A stretch of 64,000 bases of DNA from Arthrobacter sp. efr-133-TYG-118 (GCF_030209755.1 NZ_JARVRH010000010.1:124001-188000); one strand, 5' to 3'. Counted from the first letter of the stretch, positions 50,034-58,323 are shown. A program made the numbers and translations. Notes: generated by a model from the sequence alone, not told the origin.

Positions 50034-52450
50034 CAGCCGAACGAGGGCACGAGCTTCTTCGCGCCCTTCTCCTCCTTCCACGTCAACTTGCAGCTGAACG
50101 ACTTTCCGGTCTTCTTGGACACGAAGCCGGCCCCCTCGATCGTCTTGCCAGCGGCGAGGTCCCTGCGCTGCGATTCCGTAAGCTGTACCCCGCACCAGGA
50201 CATCGGCGGCCCGTCTCCGCTCGTGCCGAAGTCCGGAACGATCTTCTGTGTCTTCGCGTCCCAGCTCACCTTGCAGCTGAAGTTGTTGCCGGTCTTGCTG
50301 CTGACGAAGTCGCTGGCCTCGACGGACTCGCCTGCCATGAGCTTCTGGATCTCGCCTGGATTGAACACGTGCCCGCACCAGTCCTTCGGTGGCAGGACAG
50401 CACCGGACGCGTCACGGCGTCCGAAGCCGAGCTTCTGGAAGCCCACGAACTTCTTGCCCTTAAAGGTGCCCTCGCCCAGCTTGCCGAAGACGTCGTAGGT
50501 CTTGCCCTGCTGGCTCGTGGCCTGGAAGTCGATCGTCTCGCCGGCCAGCAGCTTCCCGACCTCCTCATCACTGAAGCGGTGTCCACCGAACTCGCGCGCG
50601 AACGTCACCTGCCTGGTGCCCCAGGTGCCCGAAACCCGTTCCTTCTGCGCCACGCCCTCCTCCTTCAGGCCCAGCGCGGATCGCACGGACGCTGCGTTCT
50701 TGGTCATCGTGATGATGTCATTGCGCACCCACTCGGCGACGATGGCCAGCCGCTCCTCGGCGGTCGCCGTGCCCGCGGCGATGTCCTTCATGTCCTCGTA
50801 GACCTTCTCGGTCAGCGCGAGATCGCCGATGTGCGTGCCAGGCAGCAGCAGCCAACTCATCTCTCCGGCCTCAGCCAGGGTGAGCTTGCGCCCCTTCTCG
50901 ATGAGCAGCGGATACTTCGTATTCGTGCTCGTTACCTCCGAGTACGTCGAGGTACGGGTCGCGCCGGTGCCCACATCGCGTTTCTCGAGCTCTTTCATAA
51001 GCCACTTCATGCTCGGATGCTCGGGCCGCTTGTTCGCGCCCTCGAAGATGAACGGCTCGGCGTTCAGGCCCAGCCCCTTGGCTGACTCACTGGCATCGCC
51101 ATCGTTCGAGCCGTCTTTGTCGGCGGGATCGTCGCCCGCGTTGGGATCGAAGACCGCCTTCCAACCGGCACTCTGCGGCACGTTCGCGATACCCACGAAC
51201 TCGGGGTAGCGCTGGACGTGACCCTTCTGCTGCTCATAGACATAGTCCTCGGCGATCGTCGCCAGATAGTTCTTGCCCAGCGTCTCGTAGATCAATCGCC
51301 CGATCGCACCGAACCGCTGCTCAACCTCGGCCAGCGAGGCCGGCACCTTCGGTCCCGGGCGGTTCGCACCGTGCGCACCCTGCGGCTTGACGTGCGTCTT
51401 GCGCGGCGTGCGATGCGTGAGAAGCGTCACGTCGACTCCGACCACACATGCGATCTTGTCGACCAGCGGTGCGAGCTCGTTGAACTGCTCCGGCGTGATG
51501 GTCTTGTCCTCCGTCCTGGGGTACGAGACCACCTGCGCTTCGTACATCTTCTGATACGTCTCCAGGACGAACTTCGCCTTCACGCCCTTGCCGACCAACA
51601 GGGCAGCCAGCGCCGCGAGGTCGAGCAGTTTAGGGGGCGCAGTCTGCTTCATCGTCTTGCTGTCGAGCACGACGGGGGAGGCCACATACTGCTGGGGCAC
51701 CTGGCTCTTCTGGTCGAACCGCGGCTCCTCCGGGTTCGTGTACATCACGTCGTTCTCGTCGCGGAACCGGTTCTGGAAGAACGGCATCTTGACGTAGTCG
51801 TTGAAGGCCTTCAGCTGGTCGCCGACCAGCTGCGTCATCGCGGACTTCAGACGGCCCTGCCGCAGGACGGTGTCCTTGCCGGACGAGCGTGCCATGTTGG
51901 TGGCGGCCCGGCTCCACTGCATCGACAGGAAGTCGAACTGCGTTCGGTACATCGCCTTGCGATAGTCGCCCTCGTCCTTCATCGACTTCACCGGCCGGCG
52001 CGAGGTGAACGCCTTCTGGATCGAGGCCGCGGCCTCGTCCATGAACTCCATGCGCGAGAAGCGCTTGTCATGGAAGCCGAGCTCGTCGATCGCCTCCCAA
52101 AAGAGCAGGTCGCCCTCGCCGGAGGGATCCAGATCGGTGGCGATGACAATCTCGTCACCGCGCTGCACGGCGGCACGCAGGTTCTTGATGACGTCGCCGA
52201 CGTTCTGCTGAGGTGCGCGCTTCCATGTCAGGTCGTCCGGGTCCCAGGGAAGATTCCCGAGATCCCACTTCTGGTACTTGTCCGCGAGCGACGGATCCAC
52301 CATCTTGTCGGGAGCCACGAACTCGTAGAGGTGACCCCTCAGGTTCGTGATCTCGTAGTCGGTGCCCTGGTACTGACCCTTCGGGCCTCCCAGTGCCGCC
52401 GCCATGGCCCGTGCTGCACTCGGCTTCTCTGCAACGATAGTCGCAACCAT
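50033..52450 (-). CDS. Type IA DNA topoisomerase (TopB-like) with three C-terminal repeats
   Basis: An 805-residue type IA topoisomerase, which passes single strands through a transient break. The TOPRIM domain has the catalytic Glu8 (VAEKPSAA) and DLDPSGEGD (106-114) with the acidic metal ligands. The active-site tyrosine is Tyr310 in VSYPRTEDKTI. There are no C4 zinc-finger modules at the C-terminus. Instead three related units of about 70 residues each end in a Lys-rich strand pair (KTGKSFSCKLTW, KTGNNFSCKVSW, QQGKTYDVFGKL), probably single-stranded DNA-binding modules. ATG 52450 has GAGAGGAG upstream. Such topoisomerases are common on conjugative plasmids. It is first of a two-gene unit with the DUF723-repeat nuclease. 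Confidence 0.88.
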   Translation of the reverse strand: MVATIVAEKPSAARAMAAALGGPKGQYQGTDYEITNLRGHLYEFVAPDKMVDPSLADKYQKWDLGNLPWDPDDLTWKRAPQQNVGDVIKNLRAAVQRGDEIVIATDLDPSGEGDLLFWEAIDELGFHDKRFSRMEFMDEAAASIQKAFTSRRPVKSMKDEGDYRKAMYRTQFDFLSMQWSRAATNMARSSGKDTVLRQGRLKSAMTQLVGDQLKAFNDYVKMPFFQNRFRDENDVMYTNPEEPRFDQKSQVPQQYVASPVVLDSKTMKQTAPPKLLDLAALAALLVGKGVKAKFVLETYQKMYEAQVVSYPRTEDKTITPEQFNELAPLVDKIACVVGVDVTLLTHRTPRKTHVKPQGAHGANRPGPKVPASLAEVEQRFGAIGRLIYETLGKNYLATIAEDYVYEQQKGHVQRYPEFVGIANVPQSAGWKAVFDPNAGDDPADKDGSNDGDASESAKGLGLNAEPFIFEGANKRPEHPSMKWLMKELEKRDVGTGATRTSTYSEVTSTNTKYPLLIEKGRKLTLAEAGEMSWLLLPGTHIGDLALTEKVYEDMKDIAAGTATAEERLAIVAEWVRNDIITMTKNAASVRSALGLKEEGVAQKERVSGTWGTRQVTFAREFGGHRFSDEEVGKLLAGETIDFQATSQQGKTYDVFGKLGEGTFKGKKFVGFQKLGFGRRDASGAVLPPKDWCGHVFNPGEIQKLMAGESVEASDFVSSKTGNNFSCKVSWDAKTQKIVPDFGTSGDGPPMSWCGVQLTESQRRDLAAGKTIEGAGFVSKKTGKSFSCKLTWKEEKGAKKLVPSFG

Positions 52451-52482
52451 GATGCACTCCTCTCGATAGGCGACTCGTATAT

Positions 52483-52530
52483 GAATGGAAGTCTATCTGA
52501 AAGGCATTATGAATGGTCTATCGAATGGCG
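52483..52530 (-). promoter_or_regulatory. Three GAATGG motifs upstream of the topoisomerase gene
   Basis: GAATGG occurs at 52483, 52511 and 52523. The last two are 12 bases apart and form GAATGGTCTATCGAATGGCG, nearly identical to the secretion-operon copy. The TCTATC between copies also recurs at 52492. Confidence 0.6.
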
Positions 52531-52592
52531 GACAGGGTGCGGGCTTCCGCTCCCGTGTTGTACCCCGACGGTGCGCAGCGTAGTCTAGATAT

Positions 52593-52608
52593 TCGAACAT
52601 ATGTTCGA
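52593..52608 (+). promoter_or_regulatory. LexA (SOS) box upstream of umuD
   Basis: TCGAACATATGTTCGA is a perfect 16-base palindrome and exactly fits the Gram-positive/actinobacterial LexA consensus CGAACRNRYGTTCG. It lies 17 bases before the umuD start. Confidence 0.93.
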
Positions 52609-52624
52609 GGAGGAGCTTCACCCG

Positions 52625-53122
52625 ATGCGCGCTGTACCCGTAGCGCCGCTTGTGCCCGATCAGCCCGTCATGCTGCCGTTCGCGCCAGAGGCGGTCCAGT
52701 GCGGCTTCCCGTCTCCCGCCCAGGATTACTTCTCGGGTGATCTGGACCTCGCCGAGCACCTGATCCGGGACCGGGTCTCCACCTACATCTGGCGCGCCGC
52801 CGGCGATTCCATGATCAATGCCGGCATTCACGACGGTGACCTGCTCCTGGTCGACCGAGGCATCACTCCGGTCGCTGGACACATCGTCATCGCAGTCATC
52901 GACGCGGAGTACGCCGTCAAACGCCTCGATCTGGTGCAGGGGCGGCCAGTACTCCGTAGTGAGAATCCGGCCTACCCCGATCTCACCCTGCATGAATTGT
53001 CGGAATTGACGATCTGGGGCGTTGTCACCTGGGTCTTGCACAAAACCGATGTCAGTCGCCCTACCTATGCTTCACACCGTGACGATCCGACCAGAAGTTC
53101 CGACCTCCATCGCACTCGTTGA
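52625..53122 (+). CDS. umuD: UmuD-like LexA-family peptidase
   Basis: Subunit of an error-prone polymerase that self-cleaves in SOS response. ATG 52625 with GAGGAGGAG upstream gives 165 residues; an ATG at 52601 would lie inside the LexA box. The cleavage site is Cys26-Gly27 (QCGFPSP). The serine-lysine dyad is Ser62 (GDSM) and Lys99 (YAVKRL). The C-terminal strand TIWGVVTWVLH is typical. It overlaps umuC. Plasmid-borne umuDC genes often accompany conjugative elements. Confidence 0.92.
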   Translation: MRAVPVAPLVPDQPVMLPFAPEAVQCGFPSPAQDYFSGDLDLAEHLIRDRVSTYIWRAAGDSMINAGIHDGDLLLVDRGITPVAGHIVIAVIDAEYAVKRLDLVQGRPVLRSENPAYPDLTLHELSELTIWGVVTWVLHKTDVSRPTYASHRDDPTRSSDLHRTR

Positions 53123-54383
53123 CTGCGTCTCCTTCTACGCCAGTGCTGAACGGGTCTTCGATCCGTCGCTCCGCGATCGACCGATTGTTGTGTTGAGTAA
53201 CAATGACGGATGCGTGGTCGCGGCCGACCCCCTGGCCAAACAGATGGACCCTGAAATCATGGGCAAGCCCTGGTTCAAGGTCGAGTCCTGGTGCCGGGCC
53301 AGGGGCGTCAGTGCGCGGTCATCCAATTACGAGCTCTACGGTTCGCTTTCGGCCCGCGTCGCCACGATCCTGTCGCGATTCTCGGCGTGGCAGGAGGTCT
53401 ACTCGATTGACGAAAGTTTTCTCCAGCTCCGCGGCACACCTGAGGACCTCGAGGTCCTCGGCCATGAGATCCGCTCGACGGTGATGCGCCTGACCGGTGT
53501 CCCGGTGCGCGTCGCGATCGGTCCGACGAAAACCCTCGCCAAGGTCGCCGCGCTCGGCATCAAGAAGAGCCCCGCGATGAATGGCGTGCTCGACCTGGGC
53601 AGGTACCCGGCAGAACAGCTGGATCGGATCCTGGCCTCGATCCCCGTGCAGGACCTCTGGGGCGTCGCCGGGCGCACGACGAAAAGGCTCGCCCCGATGG
53701 ACATCCATACGGCGAAAGACCTGCGTGACGCTGATGCGAAGTGGATCAGGAAGTGCTTCTCGGTCGTCATGGAACGCACCATCCTGGAGCTGCGCGGCAT
53801 CAAGTGCATCGAGCTCGAGCTGCAGCCGCCGACGGCAAAAGACCAGCTCATCTTCTCGCGGAGCTTCGCCAAGAAACTCACGGATCCCGACGACATGGCT
53901 CAGGTGCTCTCGATCTACGCCCAGCGTGTGTCCGCGCGACTCCGGTCACAAGGCTCAGTCGCCGGGCATCTCTCGGCATGGGCGTCGACCGGCTGGGCCG
54001 ATGAGGGCACGGTGGCCCACAGCGCGCACGTGGCCGTGCCGCTGCCGAACCCGAGCGATGACCCGATCACGCTGACCAAGGCTGCACGTGCACTGCTCCC
54101 GGAGCTGTTCCCTGTGCCAGGGATCCGCTATGCACGGGCCGGCGTCGTGCTCACGGATCTCAGAGCAGCCGACGGCACACAGGTCCTGCCGCTGTTCCAG
54201 CCGGAGTTCGAAGGCAGGGGAGTAGGGCAGGTGCTCGATGCCATCAACCGAAAGCTCGGCGGCCAGGCAGTGGGTGTCGGCCTCGGCGGTCTGAAGACAC
54301 CGCAGAGCTGGGAGATGAAACGGGCAATGCTCTCGAAGCGATGCACGACGAATTGGGACGAACTGCCCGTCGCCGTCGCATAG
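53067..54383 (+). CDS. umuC: UmuC-like Y-family DNA polymerase V subunit
   Basis: Translesion polymerase, 438 residues. Motifs are LVDCVSFYASAERVFDP with the first catalytic Asp, VLSNNDGCVVAA, and YSIDESFL with the Asp-Glu pair. HhH-like DLWGVAGRTTKRLAPMDI and the little-finger domain follow, with a C-terminal MSPRYTTNWDELP-type ending here read as KRCTTNWDELPVA. The start is uncertain: ATG 53067 overlaps umuD by 56 bases without a clear ribosome-binding site; GTG 53079 is an alternative. It is expressed with umuD under the LexA box. Confidence 0.92.
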   Translation: MLHTVTIRPEVPTSIALVDCVSFYASAERVFDPSLRDRPIVVLSNNDGCVVAADPLAKQMDPEIMGKPWFKVESWCRARGVSARSSNYELYGSLSARVATILSRFSAWQEVYSIDESFLQLRGTPEDLEVLGHEIRSTVMRLTGVPVRVAIGPTKTLAKVAALGIKKSPAMNGVLDLGRYPAEQLDRILASIPVQDLWGVAGRTTKRLAPMDIHTAKDLRDADAKWIRKCFSVVMERTILELRGIKCIELELQPPTAKDQLIFSRSFAKKLTDPDDMAQVLSIYAQRVSARLRSQGSVAGHLSAWASTGWADEGTVAHSAHVAVPLPNPSDDPITLTKAARALLPELFPVPGIRYARAGVVLTDLRAADGTQVLPLFQPEFEGRGVGQVLDAINRKLGGQAVGVGLGGLKTPQSWEMKRAMLSKRCTTNWDELPVAVA

Positions 54384-54426
54384 CGCGGCCAGAGGGTCCA
54401 AAGCGACAAATGGGAGAATCACCACT

Positions 54427-54594
54427 ATGCAAATCACTCTCACCATCGGACCGCTCACGGACCCGAGCGAGCAAGACGATCCGGCCTCGTATCAGAAAGT
54501 GAAAGCCGAGGGTCCCGACTACGACACGGCGCTCCAGAATGCCCGCGGCCTGGTCCCTGATGGATACCGCGTCCTGAACATCCGCACCGATTGA
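54427..54594 (+). CDS. Small protein downstream of umuC (55 residues)
   Basis: Acidic 55-residue protein beginning MQITLTIGPLTDPSEQDDPAS and ending YRVLNIRTD. ATG is preceded by GGGAGA (54412-54417) with 9-base spacing. It lies 43 bases after umuC on the same strand, so it may be SOS-induced with umuDC. There are no cysteines, signal or membrane segment. Sequence shows alternating strand-helix-strand character, but the family is not recognised. Confidence 0.6.
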   Translation: MQITLTIGPLTDPSEQDDPASYQKVKAEGPDYDTALQNARGLVPDGYRVLNIRTD

Positions 54595-54635
54595 GTGCCT
54601 GAAACCGACGGCTGAATCAGCGCCGCGGCTTCGGG

Positions 54636-55793
54636 TCATATAGTCATGAGCTTCACGGGACGACCACTGACCTCACTCGGTGCGATCTCCCGCATTTGAA
54701 TCGCCCTGAGCCGTTCGAAGCTGTCAAACCGAGATATACGCGAATCCGACTGTACGACGTCAGCGATCCCCACGACCTCCCAGACGGTTCCTGCGGGCAG
54801 AACCAACTCGTTCTCCTTCAATACATGGATATTCACAACATTGCGCGCCTGCTCGTCGATGTAGACGCCTTGTCGTGGTGCAAGTTCAAGACGCAAGCCT
54901 GTCTCCACGCCGTCCGAGTTCAACCACCGCGGTGTCGGATGCAATGAGCCGAACCACCAAATTTTCGTCGTCGCACTACGAATGTGGTTGTACTGCACAA
55001 CATCGCCTACTTCAAGGGCAAGATGCATGGCAAGAGCGGGCGGACCCGTAGTCCGGGCACCAATCTGGTGATAGACGACAGTTCCAGATGGAACCTCCAG
55101 ATCAACATCAGGATCGGCGAGGACACCGGCCATGCCGGAACTGCTGTGTCCGGTTTTGTGATTGACAATCGCTTTTGCATGTCGGACGAACACGGGCAGA
55201 TTCGTCCGCTGCTGTTTCCGCAGCTTGGTGATCGAATTTTCGTCGTCCGCCCGATGCATGTCCACAGGCAGAAACGGTGCCTGTGTCCTCTGGTGGGTCG
55301 CCTGGAGTTGTCGCGCATAGTGATCCATCCACGGCAACAGCCGGTAACCAAAGGAGCGCCCAGATTCCGTGTTGGGCGGATTGCTCCATTCAGTCAACTT
55401 CAGCTCGGGGAACTCCTTGGCCCACTGAGCGAACAGCCAACCATCCGGCGGCAATCTCCACGACGGCCGATTGCCAAATTTGCGCCAGGCGGCGACGCCG
55501 ATTGGGATCCATAGGATTACAGCAAAGTCACAAATCTGCCGTTGCTCGTCGGAAGCAGCATCACGCGCGCGCCAAGACCTTGAGTGATCAACTCTGATGT
55601 GCTCCAGCTGTTGATAGCGCCACCAGGCATTCGGCCACCACAATGCCAGTTCCGGAGATGGCTCTGTGTCCAATGGATCTGGCAAAGTGCGACGCCCCGG
55701 CCATCGCCCATGAACCCAGCACAGTCCCTTGGTGGTAATCCGCGTGCAATCCAGCGTCAGGCATATGCGCGACTGACCCTTCTTTCGACGCAC
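54636..55793 (-). CDS. Unknown protein with Cys3His start and possible ADP-ribosyltransferase core
   Basis: A 385-residue protein starting at GTG 55793 with GGGAGG 8 bases upstream. Residues 11-28 hold CLTLDC...GLCWVH, a small zinc-binding pattern. The middle is Trp-rich. The C-terminal 150 residues resemble the ADP-ribosyltransferase fold: a YRG-like strand SGTVVYHQIGAR (236-247, with His in place of the usual Arg), then GDVVQYNHIRSATT (263-276) in the position of the Ser-Thr-Ser motif, then KENELVLPAGTVWEV (326-340) matching the ExE plus LPxGTxF pattern with Glu327 and Glu329. The similarity is motif-level only. GC content appears lower than neighbours. No partner or immunity gene is seen. 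Confidence 0.5.
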   Translation of the reverse strand: MRRKKGQSRICLTLDCTRITTKGLCWVHGRWPGRRTLPDPLDTEPSPELALWWPNAWWRYQQLEHIRVDHSRSWRARDAASDEQRQICDFAVILWIPIGVAAWRKFGNRPSWRLPPDGWLFAQWAKEFPELKLTEWSNPPNTESGRSFGYRLLPWMDHYARQLQATHQRTQAPFLPVDMHRADDENSITKLRKQQRTNLPVFVRHAKAIVNHKTGHSSSGMAGVLADPDVDLEVPSGTVVYHQIGARTTGPPALAMHLALEVGDVVQYNHIRSATTKIWWFGSLHPTPRWLNSDGVETGLRLELAPRQGVYIDEQARNVVNIHVLKENELVLPAGTVWEVVGIADVVQSDSRISRFDSFERLRAIQMREIAPSEVSGRPVKLMTI

Positions 55794-56000
55794 CGGCCGT
55801 ACCTCCCGTCACAACCGCTCAGCCACTGTCAAGCGGATCGATTTCCAAAGCCGGATCCAGGCATTGGGCAAAGCCGTGAAGTTGTGGCGTTACAAGAGCC
55901 CAAAATAGTCGACTGACCCGCTGATACGACGAATGCCGCGCCCAGTCCGAGGTAAGTCATGATCAAAGCACCAATCACACAGCGTGGCCGGCTCGCCGGT

Positions 56001-56384
56001 TCATTTCGCGTACGCCCGATACTGCTTGGTCACCCAGCGCACCACGGCGTGCAGATATCGCTCGCGATCCGGCACCTGCACCGACCAGCGCTCGTCCGTT
56101 CGCGTGTTCCAGAGGACGCCTGAGTCGAATCCTCCTACGACCAGGTAGAGCGCGAGCTGCAGGGACATCACGTATGACAGCTCAGAGACGAATTTCAGCT
56201 CATACACCTGACCCTGGTGCACCGCATCGGCGACGCCTGTGAACACGATCGGCGTCGAACGGCCCCGCGTCTGCTCGACGGTGCCAGCCAGTTCCAGCGG
56301 CACCTGCGAGGCGCAGTTCCGGTGGAGTCGCATCGCCAGCCTGGCTACGAGGGCATCGCGGACAACGTCGGATCCTGCGAGTCA
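56001..56384 (-). pseudogene. Truncated nuclease (PD-(D/E)xK-like C-terminal fragment)
   Basis: Open reading from just after a stop at 56382-56384 to the end, with protein-like sequence already before the only ATG (56333): SDVVRDALVARLAMRLHRN. The ATG-initiated part has 110 residues. The core TGVADAV...VYELKFVSELSYVMSLQLALYLV with Asp, then ExK fits the C-terminal nuclease of Cas4/AddB/helicase-linked proteins. A full gene would be longer, so the N-terminal part was probably lost at the element boundary. The 207 bases between this and the preceding gene contain nothing I recognise. Confidence 0.55.
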
Positions 56385-56521
56385 CCTGATCGGCACACCG
56401 CAAGGGACCCGAAACTGCAATATGGGTGCGAGAACTGCACGATGCGATCGGCGAATCGCTCTTACAACGCCTGCGTGCGTGAGGGGAGACTTAGCAGGCG
56501 GCAGAAGGACTACCGTGGAGC

Positions 56522-57511
56522 ATGAGCGCCGGTCATTCCAGAGCGCTGGGCGGGCCCTTCGACCTCGCCCTCGCCAAGGCTGTGCCCACGATCCCGGACC
56601 GACCGCAGATGCTCTTCGAACCCAAGTTCGATGGCTTCAGGACCGGGACTGTCATAGAAGACGGCAGGGTGCGGATCTGGTCCCGGAACGGCACCGACCT
56701 CACTTCAAGGCTGCCCGAGCTAGAACAGGCTGTGGCTGAGCAGGTTGACGAAGGCTTCGTGCTCGACGGCGAGGCGGTGATTTGGAACGGGGAACAGTTC
56801 GACTTCGACGCGCTGCAGCGCCGCATGGGAGCCGGAGCTGCCCTGGCGCGCCGGCTCGCGGCCCGGCAGCCGGCTTCTCTGGTGGTGTTCGACGTCTTGG
56901 CCGTCCTCGGCCGCGACGTGCGTTCCCTGCCACTCGCGGACCGGCGGAGGCTCCTCGAGGAACTTGCCACGGATTTCGCCCCTCCTTTACAGCTGTCCCC
57001 GGCAACGCATGATCGGGCCGTCGCTGTGCAATGGTGGGACGACCTCGCCCACACAGGTGTGGAAGGGGTCATGGCAAAAAGACTGGACGAACCATGCAGG
57101 GGAGGGGTGCGGGCGTGGTTCAAGGTCAAGAGACGCGACACGACAGAAGCCGTCGTGGCCGCTGTGATCGGCTCGTGCTCGAGGCCGACGATGCTGGTCC
57201 TCGGCCTGCACGACGACTCGGGGCGCCTCCGCTTCGCGGGTCGTACGGGATCGCTCTCATCGGATCAGGCAGCCAAAGCCGCGGGATTCCTAAGGCCGCC
57301 GGCAGGGGAGCACCCTTGGCCGGAGGAAGTCCCGTCGACGTGGCTCGACCGCTTCGCCAAGGAGAAGCGTCTGGTGCACCTGACCCTCGTGGAACCTGTC
57401 GTCGTCGAGATCTCGGCCGACGCGGCCCGCTCGGGGCTGGCGTTCCGCCACAGTGTGAGGCTGGTTCGTTTCCGGCCCGAGCTGGACCCCGGGGACGTCC
57501 GGTCGGTCTAG
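56522..57511 (+). CDS. ATP-dependent DNA ligase (LigC-like)
   Basis: A 329-residue compact DNA ligase: the nucleotidyltransferase domain has motif I EPKFDGFR with the AMP-accepting Lys35, RNGTDLTSRLPEL, motif III FVLDGEAVIW, VVFDVLAV, motif IV EGVMAKR and motif V WFKVKRR. A short OB-fold domain follows. Actinobacterial LigC-type ligases serve repair. No Ku gene is adjacent. The ATG directly follows the truncated nuclease region. It is probably accessory, not the essential NAD-dependent ligase. Confidence 0.9.
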   Translation: MSAGHSRALGGPFDLALAKAVPTIPDRPQMLFEPKFDGFRTGTVIEDGRVRIWSRNGTDLTSRLPELEQAVAEQVDEGFVLDGEAVIWNGEQFDFDALQRRMGAGAALARRLAARQPASLVVFDVLAVLGRDVRSLPLADRRRLLEELATDFAPPLQLSPATHDRAVAVQWWDDLAHTGVEGVMAKRLDEPCRGGVRAWFKVKRRDTTEAVVAAVIGSCSRPTMLVLGLHDDSGRLRFAGRTGSLSSDQAAKAAGFLRPPAGEHPWPEEVPSTWLDRFAKEKRLVHLTLVEPVVVEISADAARSGLAFRHSVRLVRFRPELDPGDVRSV

Positions 57512-58054
57512 GCTTCGCCAAATCGCTTCCCTCGCTTGTGAACACGGACCCGCTGGCCAGAGACATGCCTCAGGGCCCGCCACACTTCTTACACCGCGAC
57601 GAGGCCTTACGAAAGCCCTGACAGAAGGAATATCAGCGGGCGAAGGCGCCCGTTAAGCGGTCGATCGCCGTGCTGCGGTACCCCGCAGACCCGGCCCGCG
57701 CAATTGCTGGTCAGGGCGATGTACGTATGACTCTCACGATGAAATGCACACCTCAGCCCACTGCAGGACGCAGAGTTGATTTCGGCGTATGTATACATAA
57801 ATGGAGGAATATTGCCAAAATGAAGAGTTGTTGCCATCTTAACACCTTATAATGTATACATTAAGAGGTGGTCGTGTCCATGACACCCAACCATGCTGCG
57901 AAGACCGAAGTCTGAAGACCGTGGCGGGGTGGCTCATGTGATCACCCGGGATTCCGACAATCGCAACAGAAGCCAGCCCCACCGCGGTCTTTGAAACGGA
58001 AGGCTTGAGGAAGTTGGACATGGCGAAACAAAAGGAAGTGCTTGATGAGGGCAA
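57512..58054 (+). other. 543-base region with decayed gene scraps and prp promoter
   Basis: There is no intact gene. A small hairpin CGGGCG/CGCCCG (57637-57652) may end ligase transcription. From 57789 there is a promoter region with two ATGTATACAT palindromes and a TATAAT at 57848-57853. ATG 57880 opens a frame of only 11 codons after AAGAGGTGG. In another frame, 57924-58058 reads as a plausible C-terminus (ITRDSDIATEASPTAVFETEG, ending KQKEVLDEGK and TGA). That stop overlaps the next start as GTGA. It looks like a gene whose interior is missing, perhaps the GntR-type regulator usual ahead of prp genes. Confidence 0.5.
57789..57861 (+). promoter_or_regulatory. Paired ATGTATACAT operators and -10 of the former prp operon
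   Basis: Identical 10-base palindromes at 57789-57798 and 57852-57861 are 63 bases apart, six helical turns. The second overlaps the 3' end of TATAAT (57848-57853). TGTATACA-type palindromes are typical of GntR (FadR/FCD) repressors, which suits methylcitrate genes. Confidence 0.6.
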
Positions 58055-58257
58055 GTGACCGCGCATACAGGTATGACTGCCCTAAATTCCGTCCGCGTCT
58101 ATAAGAGCGAAGAGAACCTTGCCCGTGAGGAGTTGAAGGCCACAGGAACGCAGGAGGCGCAGGTGGAGAACATGCTGACCCGTGCGCGGCTCTATGACCT
58201 CGTGGACTACGAGGCTTACAACCACTGCGGCACGAGCGTTTTCATGTACCAACTGAC
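58055..58257 (+). pseudogene. prpD-prpB chimeric remnant
   Basis: GTG 58055 overlaps the preceding stop as GTGA. The first 26 codons read like a PrpD N-terminus (SVRVYKSEENLAREE). From codon 27 the sequence switches to a PrpB C-terminus: LKATGTQEAQVENMLTRARLY, then DLVDYEAYNHCGTSVF. PrpD is normally about 500 and PrpB about 300 residues, so the rest of both is missing and the expected prpB stop is also lost; the frame runs on into prpC. An internal deletion of about 2.2 kb would explain it. Identification is from memory of family N- and C-termini, hence moderate confidence. Confidence 0.6.
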
Positions 58258-58323
58258 CCCCACCCATCCCGCACTTCCGGCTTCGGCCGGCAAACAAGCA
58301 CAAAGAAACGAAGGAGTTTCAAC

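Larger units (their letters stand above)
39996..56384. mobile_element. Integrative/conjugative or plasmid-like element inserted in comEC (right end unresolved)
   Basis: The left boundary is the comEC break. Contents typical of conjugative plasmids or ICEs follow: type IV secretion genes, a type IA topoisomerase, umuDC and a nuclease. A shared motif appears in several promoter regions. No integrase, relaxase, TraD/VirD4 coupling protein or matching att site was found inside the window. I set the right limit at the truncated nuclease around 56,384, but accessory DNA continues to the end of the window, so the element may be larger. A rearrangement joining two chromosomal regions is an alternative. 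Confidence 0.65.

Noticed and set aside
57631..57650. Right attachment site resembling the comEC junction (TCAGCGGGCGAA against TCAGCGGGGCGAA)
   Set aside because: The match needs a gap in a G-run, is only about 12 bases, and comEC sequence does not continue after it.
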